A DNA stretch of 64,000 nt from Dinoroseobacter sp049800835 (GTDB lineage: Bacteria; Pseudomonadota; Alphaproteobacteria; Rhodobacterales; Rhodobacteraceae): positions 62,001 to 126,000 of the forward strand of contig NZ_JBNAFU010000002.1 of assembly GCF_049800835.1 (NCBI RefSeq), in the 5' to 3' direction. Of the stretch, positions 61,501 to 64,000 are shown piece after piece (the first letter of the stretch is position 1; the number at the start of each line of letters is the position of its first letter). The notes under the pieces were generated by a model, which did not search any database, was not told the DNA's origin, and saw only the letters and a list, made by a program, of their open reading frames with translations. Position numbers and translations under genes: made by a program.

Positions 61501-62053
61501 GCAGGCCGGCATCGCCGTGGTGGCGCTGCAATTCCACGTAGAGCCGATCGGCAAAGGCTTGCGACAGCGTTTGCAGCAAGTCGCGCGCCTTGGGCATTTG
61601 CCCTGCCCGGATCAGGCGCCCCAGCGGGCCGTCAGGGCCTCCGGTCAGGCAGATCAGATCGCCACTATGGGCGACCAGTTCGTCCATCGTGACCTGTGGA
61701 AGCTGCCCGCCCTTGTCGACATAAAGGCAGGTGTTGAGCTTCATCAGGTTTTCGTACCCGGCCTCGGTCTGGGCCAGCAGAACCAGCGGGGCAGGGTCGC
61801 GCGGTTTTTCCCCCGGTGCAGGCGGGTCATAGGCGATATCCACCTGACATCCGAGGATGGGCTGGATACCGGCCTTGGACAGTCCTTCGGAAAATTCCAG
61901 CGCGGCGTACATGTTGTTGGTGTCGGTCAGGGCCACAGCGGGCATGTCGGCCTTGGCCACGAGGTCCGGCATTTTCTTCAGCCGAACCGCCCCTTCGAGA
62001 AGCGAGTATTCCGAGTGGACGCGCAGGTGAACGAATTTTGGTGAGCTGCTCAT
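58547..62053 (-). CDS. dnaE: DNA polymerase III subunit alpha
   Basis: The 1168-residue replicative polymerase starts FVHLRVHSEYSLLEGAVRLK, the PHP domain. The catalytic aspartates are in SMPDFDIDFCMDRREEVI (about residue 403), with GPGRGSGAGSLVAYALTITD just before. The thumb and fingers include YNKSHAAAYAVVSY-type wording (FNKSHAAAYAVVSYQTAWLK). A C-terminal HhH and OB-fold region follows. ATG 62051-62053 opens the conserved N-terminus; upstream in-frame codons are a spurious extension. Length is normal for DnaE1. Confidence 0.97.
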   Translation of the reverse strand: MSSSPKFVHLRVHSEYSLLEGAVRLKKMPDLVAKADMPAVALTDTNNMYAALEFSEGLSKAGIQPILGCQVDIAYDPPAPGEKPRDPAPLVLLAQTEAGYENLMKLNTCLYVDKGGQLPQVTMDELVAHSGDLICLTGGPDGPLGRLIRAGQMPKARDLLQTLSQAFADRLYVELQRHHGDAGLPEAEAITEPAFLDLAYEMDLPLVATNDVYFPKSDMYEAHDALICIADGAYVDQSQPRRRLTAQHCFKSQSEMVTLFADLPEAVENTVEVARRCAFKAYKRDPILPKFADDEVQELRRQANEGLQARLKVIPHAASVEEYQKRLDFELDIIEGMGFPGYFLIVADFIKWAKDHDIPVGPGRGSGAGSLVAYALTITDLDPLRYQLLFERFLNPERVSMPDFDIDFCMDRREEVIRYVQEKYGRDKVGQIITFGALLSKAAVRDVGRVLQMPYGQVDRLSKMIPVEGVKPVSIEKALADEPRLREEAKSEEVVDRLLKYGMQVEGLLRNASTHAAGVVIGDRPLDALVPLYQDPRSDMPATQFNMKWVEQAGLVKFDFLGLKTLTVIQNAVDLIRAGGRDLHTGPDGTELYVPATGTENDINAIPLDDEGTYKLYASAQTVAVFQVESTGMMDALRRMKPTCIEDIVALVALYRPGPMENIPTYCEVKNGLKERASIHPLIDDILEETQGIIVYQEQVMQIAQVMAGYSLGGADLLRRAMGKKIKEAMDAERPKFTEGAKKNGVDDAKAKEVFDLLEKFANYGFNKSHAAAYAVVSYQTAWLKANHPVEFMAGVMNCDLHLTDKLAVYAEEVRRGLGIEIVPPCVNRSQATFSVDKGKVVYALGALKNVGVEAMRLVVDGRGDKPFATLFDVARRVDLKRVGKRPLEMLARAGAFDQLDPNRRRVFDSLDALVAYSAAIHDQRASAQVSLFGEAGEDLPEPRLSKAEDWLPAERLGEEHKAIGFYLSGHPLDDYMVALKRRGVTTLEDLRKRVEDGPVVAKLAGAVAGRQERKSARGNRFAFVQASDPTGLYEVTVFSDTLEAARAHLEPGTNVVLTVEATLESDQLKLLCRGAAPVDTAVADPNGGGGGLRIFLEEPGAVPSLKGLLDQLANDPSQKARGPILVSLRAPDLPGEVDIALGDRLPVSPQIKGAIKSLQGVSFVEDL

Positions 62054-62125
62054 GACCCGAACGATAGGATGGTCGGTGGCGACGGAAAACCGGCCATCCG
62101 ATTTATCCACAGAAATCTGGCGTGA

Positions 62126-62326
62126 TCAGTAATGGGGCGGGCGTTCATCGCCGAGGATGACGCCGCCTGTGCCCTCGGCATCGCGTTCGGCCTCACGCGC
62201 CATCAGGCGAGTGACGCGGGCTTGAAGCTGGTCGATCTCAACCCCGCGGGCCGCCAGCATCGCCGACAGCTCATCCACGGTTTTTTCCAGATGCGCGATG
62301 CGTTCTTCGAGCGCCTGATCTGCCAT
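62126..62326 (-). CDS. slyX: SlyX family protein
   Basis: The 66-residue protein is a short coiled coil (LEERIAHLEKTVDELSAMLA) ending in the family-typical PPHY. SlyX proteins are small, widely conserved and of unknown role. ATG 62324-62326 has GGAAAGAG ahead. It lies upstream of dnaE on the same strand and is divergent from hisS. Confidence 0.88.
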   Translation of the reverse strand: MADQALEERIAHLEKTVDELSAMLAARGVEIDQLQARVTRLMAREAERDAEGTGGVILGDERPPHY

Positions 62327-62421
62327 CGTCTCTTTCCTCCGATCCGGAACACCGGCTGCACCTTGCCCCCTTTGGCCCGGCGCGGTAAAGGCTGCGCCAA
62401 CTGACCCGAGAGGCCCGCAAG

Positions 62422-63915
62422 ATGGCAAAACCCAAGAAAACGCCGCGTCCCAAGGCGGTCACGCCCAAGGGGTTTCGCGACTATTTCGGCGCAGATGTGA
62501 CCGAACGCAAGATCATGCTGGATGGGATTGCCGAGGTGTATCATCGCTACGGGTTTGATCCGCTGGAAACCTCTGCCGTAGAGACGGTCGAGGCGCTGGG
62601 CAAGTTCCTGCCGGATGTCGACCGCCCGAACGAAGGGGTCTTTGCCTGGCAGGAAGAAGACGCCGATTGGCTGGCGCTACGCTATGACCTGACCGCGCCG
62701 CTGGCGCGGGTGGCAGCCCAGTTTCGCAATGATCTGCCGAGCCCTTACCGGCGCTATGCGATGGGGCCTGTCTGGCGCAACGAGAAACCGGGACCGGGGC
62801 GGTTTCGGCAGTTTTATCAGTGCGATGCGGACACGGTGGGCGCGCCTTCAGTGGCAGCGGATGCCGAGGTGTGCGCGATGCTGTCGGACGCTTTGGAGGC
62901 CGTTGGGATCGAGCGTGGCGACTACATCGTGCGGATCAACAACCGCAAGGTTCTGAATGGCGTGATGGAGGTTGCGGGCGTGCTCGACCCCGCTGACCCG
63001 TCGAAGTTCGAAGCGGAACGCGGGATCGTCCTGCGCGCCATCGACAAGCTGGACCGGCTGGGAGAGGGCGGCGTGCGTGCGCTGCTTGGCGGCGGGCGCG
63101 AGGATGAAAGCGGCGATTTCACCAAAGGCGCGGGCCTGTCCGATGATCAGGCCGGCCGCGTGATGGCGTTCATGGCAGCCCGGCGGGACACCGGGGCGCA
63201 GACCTGCGCCGTTCTGAGTGATCTGGTGCGCGGGTCGGAGACGGGCGAAGCGGGCGTGTCCGAGTTGGAGACCATCGCGGACCTGATGGACGCGCAAGGC
63301 TATGGGGCGGACCGCGCAGTGATCGACCCATCCGTCGTGCGCGGGCTGGGATATTACACTGGCCCCGTCTTCGAGGCCGAGCTGACCTTCGAGATCCTTG
63401 ACGAAAAGGGGCGTCCGCGCCAGTTCGGCTCGGTCGCGGGGGGCGGGCGCTATGACGGTCTGGTCAGGCGTTTTACCGGGCAGGCGGTGCCCGCGACGGG
63501 TATCTCCATCGGGGTGGACCGCTTGCTCGCGGCACTGCGGATGAAGGGGCGCTTGGGGGGCGCTGAGGCGGGGCCAGTGATCGTCACCGTGATGGATCGC
63601 GACCGGCTCCCGGCCTATCAATCCATGGTGTCGGAGTTGCGCAATGCAGGCATCCGGGCCGAGATGTATCTGGGCAACCCCAAGAACTTCGGCAACCAGT
63701 TGAAATACGCCGACAAGCGCAACGCGCCGGTGGCCATCATTCAGGGCTCGGACGAGGCGGAGAGCGGCGTTGTTCAGATCAAGGACCTGATCCTGGGCGC
63801 CAAGATTGCCGAAAGCGCCAGTCTGGATGAATGGAAAGCGCAGCCTGCGCAGCGCGAGATCGCGCGGAACGATCTGGTGGCGGAAGTGCGCAAGATCCTG
63901 AACGGGGACGCCTGA
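62422..63915 (+). CDS. hisS: histidyl-tRNA synthetase
   Basis: The 497-residue class II synthetase has motif 1 near RYGFDPLETSAVE, motif 2 (YAMGPVWRNEKPGPGRFRQF), then YQCDADTVG, the His-binding VVRGLGYYTGPVFEA, motif 3 (TGISIGVDRLLAAL), and a C-terminal anticodon domain. It charges tRNA-His. A short Lys/Pro-rich leader precedes the core. HisZ, a paralogue, follows after three bases, as in other Rhodobacterales. Confidence 0.96.
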   Translation: MAKPKKTPRPKAVTPKGFRDYFGADVTERKIMLDGIAEVYHRYGFDPLETSAVETVEALGKFLPDVDRPNEGVFAWQEEDADWLALRYDLTAPLARVAAQFRNDLPSPYRRYAMGPVWRNEKPGPGRFRQFYQCDADTVGAPSVAADAEVCAMLSDALEAVGIERGDYIVRINNRKVLNGVMEVAGVLDPADPSKFEAERGIVLRAIDKLDRLGEGGVRALLGGGREDESGDFTKGAGLSDDQAGRVMAFMAARRDTGAQTCAVLSDLVRGSETGEAGVSELETIADLMDAQGYGADRAVIDPSVVRGLGYYTGPVFEAELTFEILDEKGRPRQFGSVAGGGRYDGLVRRFTGQAVPATGISIGVDRLLAALRMKGRLGGAEAGPVIVTVMDRDRLPAYQSMVSELRNAGIRAEMYLGNPKNFGNQLKYADKRNAPVAIIQGSDEAESGVVQIKDLILGAKIAESASLDEWKAQPAQREIARNDLVAEVRKILNGDA

Positions 63916-63918
63916 GCC

Positions 63919-64000
63919 ATGACCGTGACTCTGGCCCATCGCAAAGTCGCGGCGCGGCTGCTGGAGGCGCTTGTCGCTGGCGGCGCGCAGCCGGTGGAGG
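63919..64000 (+). CDS. hisZ: ATP phosphoribosyltransferase regulatory subunit HisZ (5' end only)
   Basis: Only 27 codons are visible (VAARLLEALVAGGAQPVE) before the window ends. The wording fits the N-terminus of HisZ, the histidyl-tRNA-synthetase-like activator of short-form HisG in histidine synthesis, and hisS-hisZ-hisG is the usual order in this group. The ATG lies three bases after the hisS stop. The call rests mainly on position. Confidence 0.7.
   Translation, partial: MTVTLAHRKVAARLLEALVAGGAQPVE

Noticed and set aside
1..64000. CRISPR array, prophage, insertion sequence or integrase
   Set aside because: I saw no regularly spaced repeats, transposase or integrase motifs, or abrupt composition change in the window.

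Overview
The window is an ordinary chromosomal stretch of a GC-rich alphaproteobacterium, almost certainly a member of the Rhodobacterales (Roseobacter group). The evidence is a separate F0 ATP synthase operon with split b and b' subunits (atpI-atpB-atpE-atpF'-atpF), an RpoHII-type heat-shock sigma factor behind a sigma-E-like promoter, TIGR02300 and DUF1523 family proteins, a hisS-hisZ pair, a TRAP transporter and a stand-alone Hint-domain protein. I see no phage, transposase, integrase, CRISPR array or rRNA. The only RNA gene is one tRNA-Ala(GGC).

Layout. 0.0-3.8 kb: minus-strand translation operon ffh - two GNAT acetyltransferases - chorismate mutase - rpsP - bluB (cut by the window edge). 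4-6 kb: azoreductase with a divergent LysR regulator, then an ArsR regulator. 6.1-8.8 kb: F0 operon. 8.8-13 kb: a GntR regulator, an OmpA-like lipoprotein, an AraC-Ogt DNA repair protein, nth and a PfkB sugar/nucleoside kinase. 13-21 kb: two aldehyde dehydrogenases (one a bidomain ALDH16), an M20 deacylase, small membrane proteins, deoC and a DMT exporter. 21-22 kb: rpe and an unknown gene.

22-28.7 kb holds a complete malonate module: a GntR/FCD regulator diverges from TRAP dctPQM - malonyl-CoA decarboxylase - malonyl-CoA synthetase, with a perfect operator palindrome in the shared promoter region. 28.7-35 kb: a large MscS channel, tRNA-Ala, TIGR02300 protein, YgjP-like protease, GntR, GST, and a histidine phosphatase plus cobU pair. 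35-40 kb: rpoHII with a ChaN-like gene, then coaBC-dut-moeB. 40-48.7 kb: M3 oligopeptidase, SH3 protein, D-2-hydroxyacid dehydrogenase, AhpD-like protein with an operator-like palindrome, Hint protein, FAD/GcvT dehydrogenase, panB.

48.8-58.3 kb is one long minus-strand purine module: xdhA-xdhB-xdhC are joined by 4-base ATGA overlaps to a nucleoside-type ABC transporter (ATPase, two permeases, BMP-type binding protein). 58.5-64 kb: dnaE, slyX, hisS and the start of hisZ.

The most unusual signal is a short dispersed repeat (T-rich arm, AAATACCTC core, GC-rich inverted repeat). It occurs in three intergenic places and once inside xdhB, where it is read in frame as extra residues. Also notable are the sigma-E-like promoter of rpoHII, the pairing of an animal-type DERA with an ALDH16 enzyme, and an operator-like palindrome over the -10 box of the AhpD-like gene. 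I found no clear previously undescribed multi-gene system. All identifications come from reading the translations; no database search was run.
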